This document shows, piece after piece, positions 11,380-22,300 of a stretch of 64,000 nt of DNA. The first letter of the stretch is position 1. Every line of letters starts with the position of its first letter. Both the position numbers and the translations under genes were made by a program. This stretch comes from Acestrorhynchus altus (lineage: Eukaryota; Chordata; Actinopteri; Characiformes; Acestrorhynchidae), in assembly GCA_034509495.1 (NCBI GenBank), contig CM067521.1, forward strand, positions 20,537,984-20,601,983, in the 5' to 3' direction. Below the pieces are notes generated by a model. It was not told the DNA's origin. It ran no database searches and was given only the letters and a program-made list of their open reading frames with translations.

Positions 11380-11434
<55 letters not shown>
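11380..11434 (+). repeat. (CT)n microsatellite abutting a splice acceptor
   Basis: Pure CT repeat ending five bases before the exon at 11440 (spacer 'ttcag'), so the repeat itself is the polypyrimidine tract of this acceptor. Confidence 0.95.
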
Positions 11435-11437
<3 letters not shown>

Positions 11438-11439
11438 AG

Positions 11440-11534
11440 ATCTACTGTTCCGAGATGGACACAGACAGTCCTAAAGAATACATTACTCTCACGACTGGGG
11501 AGCGTGAGAACTTCTCGGAGGTTTTCGGGTTCAG
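11440..11534 (+). CDS. adamts9: adamts9-like exon: GON domain segment 2
   Basis: The acceptor is (CT)n-ttcag and the donor GTAAGA. It has 31 codons plus two bases: IYCSEMDTDSPKEYITL, then ENFSEVFGF. KIYC with a following acidic SPKEYITL stretch is a conserved GON block. N-F-S is a potential N-glycosylation sequon. The final AG joins G at 12511 to make Arg. Confidence 0.92.
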
Positions 11535-11574
11535 GTAAGAAGAAGAAGATTTTAAACCACCTGAAAATATACCC

Positions 11575-11645
11575 TTTACATGTACAGAACCTTTGAAGAA
11601 CCCTTTAAGGTTCTTTAAATGGTTCTTCAAAGGTTCTTTAGTAAA
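11575..11645. repeat. palindromic 'aaggttctt' foldback
   Basis: Arms such as 'gaacctttgaagaacc' and 'ggttcttcaaaggttc' form a near-perfect inverted repeat around a 'ttaaggttctttaaa' centre. Similar blocks occur at 231-388 and near 12990-13010. Confidence 0.7.
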
Positions 11646-12510
11646 GACAGTGATTCTGTGTTATTGTGAAATAAAAGCATGAGTGTAATGAAGCAAGCTA
11701 AAGGTGAGTGTCATATTTCATTACAGACATGCTGTTATTTACATTGACACACAACCTCGAGTGTTCTATTGCTTTTATATAACAAACTCCACTCATTCAC
11801 TACACAGCCAGCAGCTCCCTCTCCAGCTTCTTACTCAGACCAACACTTTAAACTCTGTTTTATTATTGTGAATTCTTGTTGTGATCTCAGTCATTGAAGA
11901 GGACTGACTGGCCACATGATTGGCTAACCTCACAAATCTCAGAAACACACAGACAACTGTTTGGTGCTACTAACATGTATTTATTCACAGTAAGACAGAG
12001 ACAATGAGCCCTGGCCATATCCCTCGTTTCCCTAGTCAGAGGCAGCAAAGGCTGAGTTTATAGCAACCGTTGTGAGAGTGCTCCTTAAAGGGCTGCAGCT
12101 GGCCTGCAATCAGGGAATAAGAAACTGGTGGATCAACCACCAGGTCTGCCACACAATCTTAATCCTTTTAGTTTTATTCTGCTCTTTTTCTGGGCATTTT
12201 ATTACTTCAAAGATTTTGCTGTTACTCAGCAGCACCGTTCGGTGGAGTGGTATAGTGTTTGAACACGTTTGAAAAAGGTTTGATTTTTAATTTCACAACA
12301 AAAAGGGTTCCATTGTTATTACAAACCCAAGAACCCCTTTTCAGGACTATGAGGGCAAACAGAAATTTTCATGACTAATGGCCCAGGAGAACCTTTGAAA
12401 AGCAAAGGAAACATCAGCAGATGTCAATAACTTTTCCTTGAAGATTAAAAGGCTACTTAGGATGCAATACAATGTAATTGTTTGTTGTTGCGTTTGATGA
12501 TGCTGTGCAG

Positions 12511-12644
12511 GCTGATGGATCCCACGCAGTGCCCGTCCAACCTGAGCAGAAGAGAGGACTGCCATTGTCGGAGAGATTACACAGCTGCCGGCCTGTCCAC
12601 TTTCACCCGGGTCAGACTGGACCTCAGTAAGATGAGCATCATCA
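12511..12644 (+). CDS. adamts9: adamts9-like exon: GON domain segment 3
   Basis: The acceptor 'tgatgctgtgcag' and donor GTGAGT bound 134 nt: one base completing Arg, 44 codons and one leftover A. The peptide reads LMDPTQCPSNLSRREDCHCR, then RDYTAAGLSTFTRV and RLDLSKMSII. The CxC block followed by DYTAAG is a hallmark of the GON domain. N-L-S is a second potential N-glycosylation site. It is followed by the longest intron seen here, about 6.2 kb. Confidence 0.93.
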
Positions 12645-13380
12645 GTGAGTCACTGCTTTAAGCTCAAGCCACCAATCACTGCACTCAGGTTGATTTCAAA
12701 TGCTCTTCGATGTGGGTTAAGATTGGCTTCATTTAAATCGTACATTTCTCTGGGCGTTGCTCAAGGAACAAACCAATGATTCTGAAACGAAGGAAGAAAA
12801 TTGAGATCATCCATCCATCCATCCATCCATCCATCCACCCACCCACCCACCTTTGCTGAACATTTGGGAAAGGACAAAATGATTGATACAAAAGAAAGAG
12901 TCCTAAAACTGCACTTTAAACCAGAAAAGTTGTATATATCACTAAAATTGTTATTTGACAATGCTACCAATAGCCTTTTTGCACGTACACAACCCTTTTT
13001 AAAGGTTCCTTTGACCACACCCTAGAAAGCCGATATGGGGAGGTGAACTCTGAGTGTGTTCGTGGTATGTGTGTGAAGCCTAACCCCCCATAGTCAAGGT
13101 GATTCTTGGAGAAGAAGCGACGAGATGGGGTTGAAGGTGGATGGGAGGTTGTTCATTACAAAGTTGAAGTTAAAAGCCAAGGGTTTATATAGGGAACCAA
13201 TAAAAGGTCATTTTTTGAATTTACAGGATTAAGAGGTCACATTTACTCAAATCAAAAGTTTTGAGTAAAAACATTTCTTCAAATACAAAACTTCTTAACA
13301 GGCCAAGTTACAGGTTAACATAGAACTTCTGAGTTTTTGGACAGTTTCTGTTTGAATGTTTTTGCAAAATGTCAGATAGG
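12645..13380. other. intron with (ATCC)n tract
   Basis: 12807-12852 is an (ATCC)n/(ACCC)n tetranucleotide tract. The rest is non-coding; short 'aaaggttcc' foldback motifs lie near 12990-13010. Confidence 0.6.
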
Positions 13381-13384
13381 CTTG

Positions 13385-13800
13385 TAGAGCTGCTGTTTTA
13401 ATGTAAACTGCTTCCCACCATCAAAGACCTTTTGTCTGAGGGTACTCCAAAGGTACTCAATAGGGTTCAGGGATCAGGGGAGGATGGTGGTCACACCATG
13501 AGTTGCCCATAGCAGCCAGTGACACAGAGCTATTCTTTGCAGCATGAAGATGTCATGCATGAAGATGATTTTGCTATGGAAGGCATGGTTCTAGGTTTTT
13601 GTATCATGGAAGAAGTGGTCAGACCTTAAAGGGGCCTACCAGCTCTCTCCCCTTGATTCCAACCCAAAACATGACTCTGCCACCTCTTTACTAATGTCGC
13701 AGTCTTGTTGGGACATGGTGGCTATCCAACAACCATCTACCCATGTTGCTTGAAACTTGTGGCCTGCTTAATAATGTGGAACGTCCTTTAAGTTACAGAC
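13385..13800 (-). pseudogene. degenerate Tc1/mariner-type transposase fragment
   Basis: Read on the minus strand the sequence resembles the catalytic-end part of a fish Tc1/mariner transposase: a segment matching KNSSVSLA, then a PxSPDLNPIE-type block corresponding to 'actcaatagggttcaggg', and text around 'gcatgaagatgattttgc' for a xKIIFMHDNA-like block. Frames are broken by many stops and indels, so no functional product is possible. The call rests on remembered similarity to this family, not a search. Confidence 0.6.
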
Positions 13801-14340
13801 ACAGCAGAAGTGAGTTTCCATCCACTTGGGTGCACAAGTCAAGTTTGGTACCGCAATAGTGTACTTTATTATGTGTACTTTATTTGTTTTATTTGATATT
13901 TTTTAGAATTTTATCCCCATAAATTGTGAAAATGTTTGTAGACTTAAAAGTAATTGTTTACAATTTAAGAGTAAGGAACCTTTAAAGAACACCTTTTTTA
14001 GAATGCCCTGCAGATTGGCATAAATGAAACCATAATTCATGTGGTTTCTGAACCTGAGACAGTGTTAATCCTGTTTATCAGGCAAGTTGATTGTAATAAT
14101 CTTTGTTCAGCTGTACTGTACATTATAATTATCTCAGTTGCTCCATTTTGTACCCATTATACCTCATTATTATATCATTATAGTGCCCTGTCCACTCCTA
14201 CACATCTAATTAGCATCTGAAGGTATGTGGGCCCACCATGTCCTCACACTTGTAACAACATAACTGCACTGAAATAAGTGATGCATTAATATAGCTTGAC
14301 TGACATGTAATACATTTTCATATTAGCACGCACTATACTA
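13801..14340. other. intron, nothing recognised
   Basis: AT-rich non-coding sequence without clear repeats or frames. Confidence 0.5.
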
Positions 14341-15200
14341 TACACAGATCAACCATAACATTATGACCAGCTCCCTGTTTCTACTCACTGTCCATTTTAT
14401 CAGCTCCTCATACCGCCCAGGAGCACTTTGTAGTTCTATAATTACAGACTGTAGTTCATCTGTTTCTCTGCAGACTTTATTCTCCTCCTTTCACACTGAT
14501 CTTCAATGGTCAGGACCCCACAGGACCACCACAGAGCAGGTATTATGTGGGTGGTGGGTCATTCTCAGCACTGCAGTCACAATGACATGGTGGTGGTTTG
14601 TTAGGGTGTGTTGCGCTGGTATGAGTGAAACAGACACAGCAGTGCTGCTGGAGTGTTTAAACCCCTAAGTGTCACTGCTGGGCTGAGAACAGTCCACTAG
14701 CAAGAAATATCCGACCAACAGCATCCTGTGGGCAGCGGACTAGACGGTGACCAACACAAACAGTGCAACAACAGGTAAGCTTCTGTCTCTGACTTTACAT
14801 TTACAAAGTGGGGCAACTACGTAGGAGTGTCTAATAGAGTGGACAGTGAGTGGAGACGGTGTTTAAACACTCCACCACTGCTGGGTCTGACTCACTTGTA
14901 CTACTGCAACACACACACATCACCACCATGTCAGTGTCACTGCAGTGCTGAGAATGACCCACCACCCAAATAATATCTGCTCTGTGGTGGTCCTGTGGGG
15001 TCCTGACCATTGAAGAACAGGGTGAAAGGAGGCTCACAGAGTTTGCAGGGAAACAGAAGGACAACAGTGTGAAATGTTGTGTGTGTTGCACTGGTAGGAG
15101 TGGGTCAGACACAGCAGTGCTACTGGAGGGTTTAAAAACTGTGTCCACTCTGTTAGACTTTCCTACTTAGTTGCTCCAGCCTGTAGATGTAAAGTCAGTG
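14341..15200. repeat. dispersed long-palindrome element, copy 2 (nearly full length, plus extra end)
   Basis: It begins with a terminus-like 'gatcaaccataacattatga'. It carries 'ccacaggaccaccacagagc' on the left and its reverse complement 'ctctgtggtggtcctgtggg' on the right (14978-15000), so the halves form a long inverted repeat around 14750. From about 15060 a second partial copy (cactggtaggagtgggtcag) follows, suggesting nesting or tandem insertion. Confidence 0.75.
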
Positions 15201-15439
15201 GACAAGTTCACATTGACTTCACACCTTCCAGCTACTGGACCTGGACTAGTTTCCCACCCTACCTTGGACTAGTTGCCCACCTGCCATCAGCAACTATGTA
15301 GAAATGTACACAGACACAAATTAGTTGCTACTGTTACTATTATGTCCACCAGCGAACTAATATTACACCAGTAGACCAGAGTATTAGAACAGATGTGTGG
15401 GGCTTCAGTGTCCCCTAAATAACTATGTATAAGTAGTTT

Positions 15440-15661
15440 GACCTGAGGGACCCCCCCCCCTTTTGTGAGCTTGGTTCCTCCCAAGGTCTCTTCCTTGAGC
15501 TCTGAAGGAGTTTTTCCTCGCCAGTGTCACCCATTGGCTTTCTCACTAGGGGGTCTATATCTTATCCTTTGTTCCTGTGTTGTTAACCTTTTTGATTTCT
15601 GTACAGCTGCTCTGTAAGTGTTATACAAATTCATTTTGATTTGATTTGATTTGATTTGATT
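15440..15661 (+). repeat. LINE/SINE 3' tail with (TTGAT)n
   Basis: 'ggttcctcccaaggtctctt', 'ggagtttttcctcgccagtg' and 'tacaaattcattttgatttg' are the recognisable order of a very common fish retroposon 3' tail, ending in a (TTGAT)n tract (15634-15661). Confidence 0.65.
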
Positions 15662-15979
15662 CAACTATTCTCAGAGACACTGAGACGTTTAAACACTCCA
15701 GCAGCACTGCACTTTTAATTCTTAACCTTGCATATTAATAATTAATAAACAGAAGTTGAAACATCAATGGAATTCCCCTTTTAAGGAATGGATCTGGTGT
15801 CATCAATCAAAGTCAGGTTGTATATTATTCCTAATATATGATGTTCTTACAGCTCAGCCTTTGTACTGTGAGTCCAGTTGTCTGACCATCTATCATCTAG
15901 ATTGATTTGTGAACTCTGAGTATGAGAGCAGTGTTATTCTGCAGCAGCTGTATCTGCTTTTGTCCAACATTGACAGATT

Positions 15980-16001
15980 ACACACACACACACACACACA
16001 C
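15980..16001 (+). repeat. (CA)n microsatellite
   Basis: Short pure CA tract. Confidence 0.9.
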
Positions 16002-16149
16002 ATTGATACACACTCCTGGTCTGGAAAGCTCCCTCTCTCTGCACCATTGTCCACATCTGGACAAAAGAACATGTCTGGACTACGGTAACCTCCCTGAACT
16101 CTCCAAACCTGAAACCTTTCAGTTCCCCCTGCATCTACAGCTTATGTTG

Positions 16150-17430
16150 GTTCTGGCTTGAGTGTCAACATAGATTCAGGATAGAAATTAGACCATTGCA
16201 TCAAAAGAAACCTGAGTCTAATTAGTTGGACTATAACCTCACCATCAACACAGTATTAACATCCCTTCTATAAAGAGGCCCATTCCCTCCACTGAAAAGT
16301 CCAGAACCCAATTTTTCCATAATTAACTAAATTGCTTTATCATTATTTTTGAGATATAACATCATTATTTTCAAAGGTCTTTTGGACTATATAGTGTACC
16401 AGATATATTGCTGGTTAATGATATTCCTGTCATTTTATGAGTATTTTAAGCGAGTGATATAATGATATGTATAAATCTGCTTGTTTAATAAAGGAATTAC
16501 ACAAGAGCAATAAACATTATTCATTATTAAAATTATTAGACATTGGAATTGGAATATAAAAACATTTCTAATTTAAATTAATTCTTGCTTTGCTAGAAAA
16601 ACATAATGGACAATGTCAATGTCAGCAAAAATGATTGAGATCATATCCATAGATGATGTAGTCAATAATGTAGTTATTGTGCCATTATATTGAGTTATTG
16701 TTTTTAGACACTAATTGTGATGCTGGGTCATTATTTTGTGGTACTATCTAATTTTGAGACTCAGGTTATTATGTTAAGATCTATCTTATGTGTCTTTTTT
16801 GACAAACTATTATTTTGAGATGTCATTATTTTAAGATACTGTCTTAAAGTATTGTGAAATACTTTCAGTATTTTGAGATATTATCTCCTTTTGAGCTACT
16901 AAACACTATGAAATCAGTATTACTGATTTCATTACACATGATTGTAAATGTGAAAATCAGATTTCGTTATTTAAGTGGTTTAGTATTTTAATTTTATGTT
17001 CTCTGTGCACCATTTCATGTCTCAATAATCCAAAGACTTCTCCGTGAGAACTGCCTGGCTGTGATGGACACTCCTGCTGCAGTGTGCGTCATAGCAGTGT
17101 GGTTATGAGGTGAAATGGATCCCAGTGAACCCCCTCCCTAAATGATCCGGTGACTGAGAGAAAGGGGCACCCTGAAAAAGCAAAACATATGGCCTGTGTT
17201 CCTGAAAAGAACAGGAAATAACAGAGATTATAGAGTGGTTTGGGTTGGCTGGCAGAGCCGCTGGCCTCAGACATAGCTGTCATTCTGCAGACGTGCACAT
17301 AGGCACTTCAGGCAGGCAGGTGATTGTGCCAACTGGACCAATGTAACTAACAATAATGGCCAGAATCAGAATCAAAATTGTTTGGTTGACCGGTCATTTG
17401 TGTACACAAGGGATTGGCCAGTCCATATTT
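16150..17430. other. intron, nothing coding recognised
   Basis: 16320-16990 is AT-rich with loosely repeated 'ttattttgagat' motifs. 17040-17300 is less AT-rich, repeat-free and could be a conserved non-coding element. Confidence 0.45.
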
Positions 17431-17439
17431 TACCCAAAC

Positions 17440-17885
17440 AGATCAGATACAGCAGTGATGCTGGAGTGTTTAAACACCTCAGTGTCACTGCTGAACTGTC
17501 CACCGACCAGAAAAATCCAGTCAACAGCATCCTGTGAGCACTGATGAAGGACTAGAGCAGGGCATCAAACCGGGTCAGAAACGGGTTGCGGATTACATTT
17601 CCAAAACCAGAATTCTGCCAAACTACGTCGAATAGAGTGGACAGTAAGTGGACATAGTGTTTGAACACTCCAGCAGCACTGCTGTGTGATCCACTCATAC
17701 CAGCACAACACACACTGTGACCCACCACCCACATAATAGCTGCTCTGTGGTGGTCCTGTGGGGTCCTAACTGTTGAAGAACAGGGTGAAAGGAAGAGAAT
17801 AAAGTGTGCAGAGAAACAGATGGACTGGTCTGTTATTAAAGAACTACAACGTGCTTCTGTGTGGTTGGACAATGGTATAATGTCA
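17440..17885. repeat. dispersed long-palindrome element, copy 3 (internally deleted)
   Basis: 'gatgctggagtgtttaaaca' on the left and 'gtggtggtcctgtggggtcc' on the right match copies 1 and 2; the middle is shortened and interrupted near 17550-17630. Confidence 0.7.
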
Positions 17886-17889
17886 TGGA

Positions 17890-18870
17890 CAATCAGTGTG
17901 TAGATACGTTTATACATTTTGAAACACATATGTGGCCATATCAGATTTCAATATGGGTGATCTACAGGCTGATATACACAACAAAACTCTCTTTTCAAAC
18001 ATCTCACCCCCTAGATATCGACCAGTTGTCTTTGAAAGTTCTTTCTTTTTAACAGTTCTTTCATTGTATGTCATCAGAAGAGGCTGTTGCCTTGTTTTTA
18101 AGGAATGTTGTGGAATATTGTGCATATTTGCAACAGATGTAGCCCTGGTTAAAGTGTTCATTAAGCCGACGTGCCCTTTTAATGTACCATATCCAGTGTA
18201 GTTCATTTCTAACTGGATTTATGTGAGAATGAGGCCAAATTGTAGCATCCTTCCATTTTCAGCTGGTTATAGAGACGGAAGAGTGTACGTGTGTATATGT
18301 GTGTATGCATGTGCATGTGTGTACTCCCCCATAAGGCCTTTTTAGGTCAGAGCAGAGTGTCAGCCAGGCAATTGGAGAGGTTAACGACACTTCTCTTCTC
18401 TGTAACGGTGGACTTGTTTTGGGGGGAGGCCAGGCAAATCCAGAATAAACACTCTGCTTAATTACAGCTCTGTGTAATGTCAGCGATCTGGCGCTGAACA
18501 CAGTGACCTGAGATTAGTGTGGAGGCCTAGCTGCTGCAATAGCTGCCCAAGCATTTCATTAAGCTCAAGCATGAAGGGGTTAATGGTTTCAAGATAGCTG
18601 TTTATGGTGGTGGAAAAGCTCACAATTACAAGGCAAGGGGTTGATTGGTCCAAATTGCCCTCATATTATGTATCACTTATCCTTATTAAGACTTCGGTGG
18701 TGACCTGTGAAAGGAAAAGTGGTCAGATTCGGGTCGGCTGAAGTATACTTATTATAGCGGAAGCGAGTTCATAAGCTCTACATTACAGTGCTGTTATATC
18801 GTTTTACAGCAGCTAAAGTGTGACTGAACCACGCAAACAACATTAGCGAACATGGTTTCCTCTTCTTCTC
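17890..18870. other. intron, nothing recognised
   Basis: No exon or clear repeat. Two overlapping open frames on opposite strands at 17910-18206 lack splice signals and domain motifs. Confidence 0.5.
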
Positions 18871-18876
18871 TTTCAG

Positions 18877-18968
18877 CGACGGACTGGACGTACGCTTTCA
18901 CTCACGAAGGCCACAAGGTACCGTTCGCCACTGCAGGAGACTGCTACAGCGCCGCCAGATGTCCACAG
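18877..18968 (+). CDS. adamts9: adamts9-like exon: GON domain segment 4
   Basis: The acceptor 'cttcttctctttcag' and donor GTGAGT bound 92 nt. CG completes the split Thr codon; 30 codons follow: TDWTYAFTHEGHKVP, then FATAGDCYSAARCPQ. FATAGDCYSAAxCPQ is the most strongly conserved GON block I recognise and favours ADAMTS9 over ADAMTS20. It joins in frame to GRFRINLSG of the next exon. Confidence 0.94.
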
Positions 18969-19985
18969 GTGAGTATGACCAGGGCGGTTACACAAGCGTC
19001 TTGCAGGTGTGTTCTGTAGTGTCACTGGTTGGACAGAATACCCAGTTCCAGATTATTTTCATATTTTGTTCATCCTTGGTTTCTTACTTCAATACCAAAC
19101 ATGCATTACACTCATGCTGTAAATCGAGCAGTTGGTTGGTGGAAATAACTTCATTTATGGATTTATGGATAGATCCTCTATTATGTAACAGTTTTATGGG
19201 GTTGAAATTGCCCTGTTTTGGATCCATATTCTAGACTCTCATTATTGAACTGTTAAGGAAGGTAGCTTTCCGTTCTAGGCCCCCTTAAATGAGTTAAATT
19301 CTGTGGTGCTTTAGGCAGAACCTGCATATAGAACCTAGTATTTAATAAGAGATGTTGTGCTGGGCTTTCCTTTCAGTACAACTAGATAATAAAGATGGAT
19401 GTTGGCAGGCACAGAAGCAGATGACAGCAAAAGAAAGGTAAAGCCTCTGTAAGACTGAAATGAATAAAGTGTGTGTCTTCTCTCTGGACAAGTTCCACTG
19501 CAGAGTCTTTGGGCATCAAACAGTCTCTTAAAAGCAGACGGCCGTCCAGACAACACACAAACCATCAAACTGTAAAACCCCACTGCGCAGCCACAGAGAT
19601 CTGACACTTCCGTCACTCGTCCACCAGCTCCTCTCTTTCGCTCTGTTTCTCCGCCCGCACTCTTTCAAGTTCATTTTCTCTCCCGGTCCCTCAGACGCTT
19701 TCCATCCCCAGCACTTGTTCTGCAGTCTCTTCGCTCCCTGGCTGAGAGATGGGCTTCTGACGGGCTGCAGACAGCTGCCACTGCTGGGAAGAGCCCAATG
19801 AATCAGACTCTTTTCCAACACTTTTCTTTCTGCTCCAGTCACTGGAGAGGAAGCATCGCTCTGCCTGTCACTCTGACCCTTTTAAAGTACAGATGTATTT
19901 CAGACTGTTGCTGTTCCACCATGTTCAGGATCCTGTATTAAAAGAATAGTTTGAATGTTGGTATACATTGCAGAACACATCTATC
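18969..19985. other. intron, nothing recognised
   Basis: No repeat or exon identified. Frames on the minus strand at 19335-19842 overlap each other and have no domain features. Confidence 0.5.
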
Positions 19986-19989
19986 AAAT

Positions 19990-19993
<4 letters not shown>

Positions 19994-20055
<62 letters not shown>

Positions 20056-20070
20056 CCCTAACCCTAACAA
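19994..20070 (+). repeat. (TA)n microsatellite followed by telomere-like CCCTAA units
   Basis: About 30 TA units run directly into 'aaccctaaccctaac', two copies of the vertebrate telomere hexamer on the C-rich strand. Confidence 0.9.
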
Positions 20071-20647
20071 TCAAGAGCAAACCAAACTAATGTCTGAGGT
20101 TTAAATAACACAGGCTTCTCCAAAGGCCTCTCTAATGATGGTCTAACTATTTGCAGCCAATATTCCACACCTGATTCCATTCTTAGCCATTTGAAGTAGT
20201 AATAATTTTTCAGGGGTGTCAACTTTTCCTTCACTAGAAGATTACAATTCTGATAATGACATTTTATAAACGATTAAAAGTTTAAAAGACATTTCTTTGG
20301 TTTTATGCGTTTAGTTATATCACTTCCATCTCTCGGTTTAGTTCAAATGAATATCTAATGTCCACGTGTTTAAATATACAAAAGTCAAAGGTGTTCATGG
20401 GGTGTCCTAACTTTTTCACACGACCATATATCACAATATAAAGGAGACAGAAGTAAATAAATCCCTGAAGGGGCTGAAATGCGTTTTTTTTTCCCTCTAA
20501 GAATAACAAACATGATGTCAAAATCTGTTCCTCAGCAGGCACTTGGGAGTGTGTTTTACCTAAGCAAAGCTGATATGCTGTTCTCCAGCACCATCTACTG
20601 TTGAGCATGTGTTGAGTGTGTGTGTTTCTGGTGTTGTTGCTCCTCAG

Positions 20648-20752
20648 GGTCGATTCAGGATCAATCTCTCAGGAACGGGATTTCAGGTGACTGAAAACAC
20701 CAAGTGGATCTCCCAAGGGAACTATGCCGTGGCTGACATCCACAAATCTCTG
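20648..20752 (+). CDS. adamts9: adamts9-like exon: GON domain segment 5
   Basis: The acceptor 'gttgttgctcctcag' opens 35 phase-0 codons: GRFRINLSGTGFQVTENTK, then WISQGNYAVADIHKSL. The block WISQGNYAVxDI is conserved in the family, and N-L-S is a third N-glycosylation sequon. The donor is GTACAT, weaker than the other donors here (positions +3 to +5 are A-C-A), but the join to DGSRVTG keeps frame and matches the expected KSxDGSR motif, so the boundary is secure. Confidence 0.92.
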
Positions 20753-21009
20753 GTACATCATTCTCTGAGCCTTCAGCTTGAGTTACATCCTTCACTCAAA
20801 CCCCCTCCTCGTCCACAATTTGAAGAAACCCCGTTTTGTGTGATGCTAATACACCTGTCAACCTGTCTGTCTGTGTGTGTCTGTCTGTCCATCTGTCTAT
20901 CAGTCAGTGTATACTGATGTGTACTGTGTACTGTAAAGTCTCTAACTCACTACTATCTCTATCCATTTGTCTGCCTCTCTCCTTTTACCCTGTTCTTCTT
21001 TACATCTGC

Positions 21010-21150
21010 ACGTTGGAGCAACTAGCTAGGAGTGTCTAATGGAGTGGACAGCAAGTGGACACAGTGTTTAAACTCTCCAGCAGCACTGCAGTGTCTTATC
21101 CACTCATTCCCACGCAACACACACTAACCCACCATCACCATGTCAGTGTC
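21010..21150. repeat. dispersed long-palindrome element, copy 4 (fragment)
   Basis: 'gcaactagctaggagtgtct', 'ctccagcagcactgcagtgt' and 'accatgtcagtgtcac' match the right half of copy 2. Confidence 0.65.
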
Positions 21151-21185
21151 ACTATCAGTGTCATTACCTTTGTGGGTTTGTGAGT

Positions 21186-21345
21186 GTCTATCCACCCTCC
21201 CACCCACCCATCTATCCATCCACCCATCCACCCATCCATCCATCCACCCATCCATCCACCCATCCACCCATCCACCCATCCATCCATCCATCCATCCATC
21301 TATCCACCCATACACCCACCCACCCATCCATCCATCCACCCAATA

Positions 21346-21436
<91 letters not shown>
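21186..21436 (+). repeat. (ATCC)n then (ATCT)n tetranucleotide tracts
   Basis: 21186-21341 is (CATC/CACC)n and 21342-21436 is nearly pure (ATCT)n. The repeats create the IHPSIHP and LSIYLSIY reading frames, which are not genes. Confidence 0.95.
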
Positions 21437-21437
<1 letters not shown>

Positions 21438-21439
21438 AT

Positions 21440-21990
21440 TAAAAGTGTATACCTGTTTTAGCAAATCATTGTGTAATCATATACTAAATTGTTGCTTTGT
21501 ACTACACTACAGCCGTTTGCCCCGTGATCTTATTTAGCATGAAGTTCAAGTGTGTTTTAAATATGAACCCACTCAAGTGCTCATTGCCTGGTCTTCATAT
21601 TCTGGAGCCCAAAGTGCCCAGTCAACAAGTACTATTGAGCAGCTGCTGTGAGCTGCTATGCCTCCCCATTTGTTTTGTAATGGAAATCAGCCAGGGACAC
21701 TTTTTTGGCACAGAGAAAAAGGCCCTGACTAAAAGCACTGCTGACTCTAGAGGCCGGCCATAGAAAATCAGTTGTAGCAGGTCAAGAATCTGTGGAGAGC
21801 CCTGCTGGACCGATCATCATGCCAACGAGATGTTGCCTGACTTTTGTATCCTAAACATTACCAAGGACATATTCCCTGGCAATGTCCAGAGTTCTATTTC
21901 TTGCAGTTTATGGATCCTCACATATTCCATATTGAATGCACATGTTTTAAAATGCTGTCTGTCTCACATGCAGTTCCTATCTTGTCCTCA
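21440..21990. other. intron, nothing recognised
   Basis: No repeat or additional exon seen between the tetranucleotide tract and the terminal exon. Confidence 0.5.
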
Positions 21991-21991
21991 G

Positions 21992-22081
21992 GATGGAAGC
22001 AGAGTTACAGGAACGTGTGGCGGGTACTGTGGAAAATGCACTCCTTCCTCTGGCTCCGGCCTACAAGTCCAAGTCACATGA
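21992..22081 (+). CDS. adamts9: adamts9-like terminal coding exon: end of GON domain and stop
   Basis: The acceptor 'tatcttgtcctcag' opens 29 codons and TGA at 22079-22081. The peptide reads DGSRVTGTCGGYCGKCTP, then SSGSGLQVQVT. The CGGYCGKCTPSSGxGL ending is diagnostic of GON-ADAMTS proteases. With the upstream exons the GON domain here has ten cysteines. In-frame stop and family-typical C-terminus show the gene is intact at its 3' end. Confidence 0.95.
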   Translation, partial: DGSRVTGTCGGYCGKCTPSSGSGLQVQVT

Positions 22082-22300
22082 GTCACGTCATTAAAAGGTC
22101 TGATGTTATTTAGTTTGTCAGTTCAGCTTTTAAAGTTATCCGAACAATAACATGTCCCCTTAACCCTAACTCTAACAATAACCTGTCCTCTTATCCGTAT
22201 GTCCTAAGATTATCCTGTCTTACAAAATTCATTTTAACCATTTTAGTCAATAGAACTAACTGAATGTCTAATTTAGGAAAATAAATTATTATGTAATTAA
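22082..22300 (+). other. adamts9: adamts9-like 3' UTR (minimal extent)
   Basis: AT-rich sequence after the stop. AATAAA at 22280-22285 is the first canonical polyadenylation signal. A longer UTR is possible: the next strong candidate is AATAAA at 28175-28180 followed by GT-rich sequence, but nothing links it to this transcript. Confidence 0.45.

Larger units (their letters stand above)
2731..22081 (+). other. adamts9: adamts9-like gene, 3' part (gene-level exon map)
   Basis: Ten exons read in frame into the last 427 residues of a GON-ADAMTS protease: four TSP1 modules, then a full GON domain and stop. ADAMTS9 and ADAMTS20 are the only vertebrate ADAMTS proteases with a GON domain; they are secreted zinc proteases of the pericellular matrix that cleave proteoglycans such as versican. 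Exon phases are consistent throughout: 0,0,0, then 9844/11206 splits a Cys codon, 11300/11440 phase 0, 11534/12511 splits an Arg codon, 12644/18877 splits a Thr codon, and the last two junctions are phase 0. Catalytic and earlier TSP1 exons lie upstream. ADAMTS9 is preferred over ADAMTS20 from the wording of the GON domain (FATAGDCYSAA, WISQGNYAV) as I remember the family; no alignment was run. Confidence 0.85.

Noticed and set aside
21124..21537. Frames of IHPSIHP, LSIYLSIY and DGWMDGWM
   Set aside because: Produced by the tetranucleotide tracts in all frames; no gene.
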